DNA of 14,165 nt from Clostridium sp. CAG:245. Its GTDB lineage: Bacteria; Bacillota; Clostridia; TANB77; CAG-508. Below, in pieces: positions 13,072 to 14,165 of the stretch; the stretch's first letter is position 1, and each line of letters begins with the position of its first letter. The notes under the pieces were generated by a model that saw nothing but the letters and a program-made list of their open reading frames with translations, was not told the DNA's origin and searched no databases. Both the position numbers and the translations under genes were made by a program. The stretch is from NCBI GenBank assembly GCA_000435175.1, contig FR880006.1, positions 1 to 14,165 of the forward strand, read 5' to 3'.

Positions 13072-14016
13072 TCATTCTCCTTTAATAAACTTTGATACAA
13101 AAAATCCCTCCATATTTTTCGAAGGCAATATTCTTATCGCTTTATTCAAATCTTTGCTCATTCCCTCATTAAAAGCATGAAGCGCTTCTTTTATTTCAAT
13201 ATTTATTGGTAATAATTTTACATTAAAATTATCTAGTGCCCATTGCAGAATTTCCTCATTTTCTTGTTTGTTTAATGTACAAGTAGAATATACTAACGTT
13301 CCATTTGGTTTTAAAGCATTAAATGCACTCTTGAATAATTTTCTTTGCATTTTTGTTAAATCATTAACAGTTTTTGGCGACCATGTTTTATAACTTTGAA
13401 CATTATATATTGTAAATCTTCCTTCTCCACTACATGGTGTATCTAGTAAAACTTTATCAAATTGCTCTGGATATAAATCTCCAATTTTTTCTCCTCTTCC
13501 ATTTATTACATCTACAATTTCTGCTCCTTGACTCTGTACATTGTATTTTAGTCTTTCACATCTTAGCTTATCCAATTCATTTGCCAAAATATGACCTTTT
13601 CCGTTCATTAAGCTTGCTATTTGGGTAGTTTTGCTACCTGGAGCTGCAGTTAAATCAAGTACATTTTCTCCCTCTTTAGGATTTAATACTAAAGGTGGCA
13701 CCATACTAGATAAACTTTGCAAATAAATATATCCTTTTTGATATATTTCAAGCTTTTGAATGTCTTTTTCATTCGCATTTTTTATAATCAAAGCATCATT
13801 ATACCATAATACTCTTTCAAATTTAATATTTATTTCTTTAAAATATTTCATTAAACTTTGTATATCATATTTTAGAGTATTTACTCTTAGCGTAGTTAGT
13901 CGCTTTTCCGCTATTCCTCTAAAAATATTATCTACCATTCCTGGTGTAAACATTTCATATAAATTATTTACAAATTCATTTGGTAGTCTATTTTTTGTTT
14001 CTGTAATTCCAGCCAT
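13072..14016 (-). CDS. NOL1/NOP2/Sun-family RNA m5C methyltransferase
   Basis: The enzyme methylates cytosine-5 in RNA (rRNA or tRNA) using S-adenosylmethionine. The 314-aa protein has an N-terminal recognition region (about 1-95, with LTTLRVNTLK), then the Rossmann core. The core has SAM-binding DLTAAPGSKT at 121-130, DTPCSGEG at 192-199 with C195, and STCTLNKQENE at 244-254 with C246. The two cysteines are the paired catalytic residues of this family (TC nucleophile, PC release). It is short: RsmF-like proteins of about 450 aa carry an extra C-terminal RNA-binding part that is absent here, and RsmB's NusB domain is also missing. The target cytosine is not predictable. The start follows AGGAAGGA by seven bases. 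A promoter lies at 14072-14100, so this gene probably begins a transcription unit that may read into hslO. Confidence 0.93.
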   Translation of the reverse strand: MAGITETKNRLPNEFVNNLYEMFTPGMVDNIFRGIAEKRLTTLRVNTLKYDIQSLMKYFKEINIKFERVLWYNDALIIKNANEKDIQKLEIYQKGYIYLQSLSSMVPPLVLNPKEGENVLDLTAAPGSKTTQIASLMNGKGHILANELDKLRCERLKYNVQSQGAEIVDVINGRGEKIGDLYPEQFDKVLLDTPCSGEGRFTIYNVQSYKTWSPKTVNDLTKMQRKLFKSAFNALKPNGTLVYSTCTLNKQENEEILQWALDNFNVKLLPINIEIKEALHAFNEGMSKDLNKAIRILPSKNMEGFFVSKFIKGE

Positions 14017-14071
14017 TACAATTTCCTTCCTAAATTACAATTTTAGTATACTAATTAAAATCTCCATTAAT

Positions 14072-14100
14072 ATTCTAGCATATATCCTTACAATTTTAAA
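14072..14100 (-). promoter_or_regulatory. Promoter of the m5C methyltransferase gene
   Basis: TTTAAA (14095-14100) and TAGAAT (14072-14077) on the minus strand, 17 bases apart, with TGC before the -10 (extended -10). Predicted start near 14065, leader 49 nt. Confidence 0.55.
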
Positions 14101-14165
14101 GATATAAAATTAAATCAATGGGAAATAGTCCGTTAGATAAGTGAAAAAGTAAAAGCAAGTTTTGA

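Overview
The window is AT-rich DNA from a Gram-positive, low-GC Firmicute. A spore-germination protease (gpr), sortase-type cell-wall anchor signals, ThyX instead of ThyA, a YlmH-like S4 protein and a zinc-type Hsp33 all point to an endospore-forming member of the Clostridia. I cannot name the species. Most genes run leftwards (minus strand). Only rluA-like, tRNA-Gln and eno run rightwards. No phage, IS element or CRISPR array is visible.

Layout, left to right. (1) 71-409: a small LPKTG-anchored, Asn/Thr-repeat surface protein with its own near-consensus promoter. (2) 528-1572: the classical rpsF-ssb-rpsR operon, read leftwards from a promoter at 1676-1704 through a roughly 97-nt structured leader that may be the S6:S18 autoregulatory RNA. 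(3) 1738-2640: an unrecognised 239-aa protein packaged with its own promoter, a perfect 11-bp leader hairpin and a terminator; its base composition is visibly richer in G+C than its neighbours. (4) 2698-3653: an RluA-family pseudouridine synthase driven by a perfect consensus sigma-A promoter placed so close to the ATG that the mRNA should be leaderless. (5) 3698-7268: gpr and a minimal dprA, then a strong terminator, then the thyX-folD pair that links dTMP synthesis to folate one-carbon chemistry. The thyX leader carries a nested inverted-repeat element. (6) 7286-8095: a YlmH-like RNA-binding protein. (7) 8187-9671: tRNA-Gln(CUG) and enolase, rightwards. (8) 9698-9876: a gene-free stretch holding two folded elements, one of them a roughly 100-nt three-way-junction-like structure closed by a perfect 14-bp stem and ending in a T tract. 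(9) 9902-11317: a von Willebrand A-domain surface protein with an IPQTG sorting signal. (10) 11417-14016: a DUF6873-like protein, hslO (Hsp33) and an m5C RNA methyltransferase, all leftwards.

The genes are mostly housekeeping: translation, RNA modification, folate/dTMP metabolism, glycolysis, redox chaperone. The less explained material lies between them: the orphan cassette at 1738-2640, the leaderless rluA-like gene, the thyX leader element and the structured element after the VWA gene. All functional statements rest on motif recognition by eye; no database search or folding program was run.
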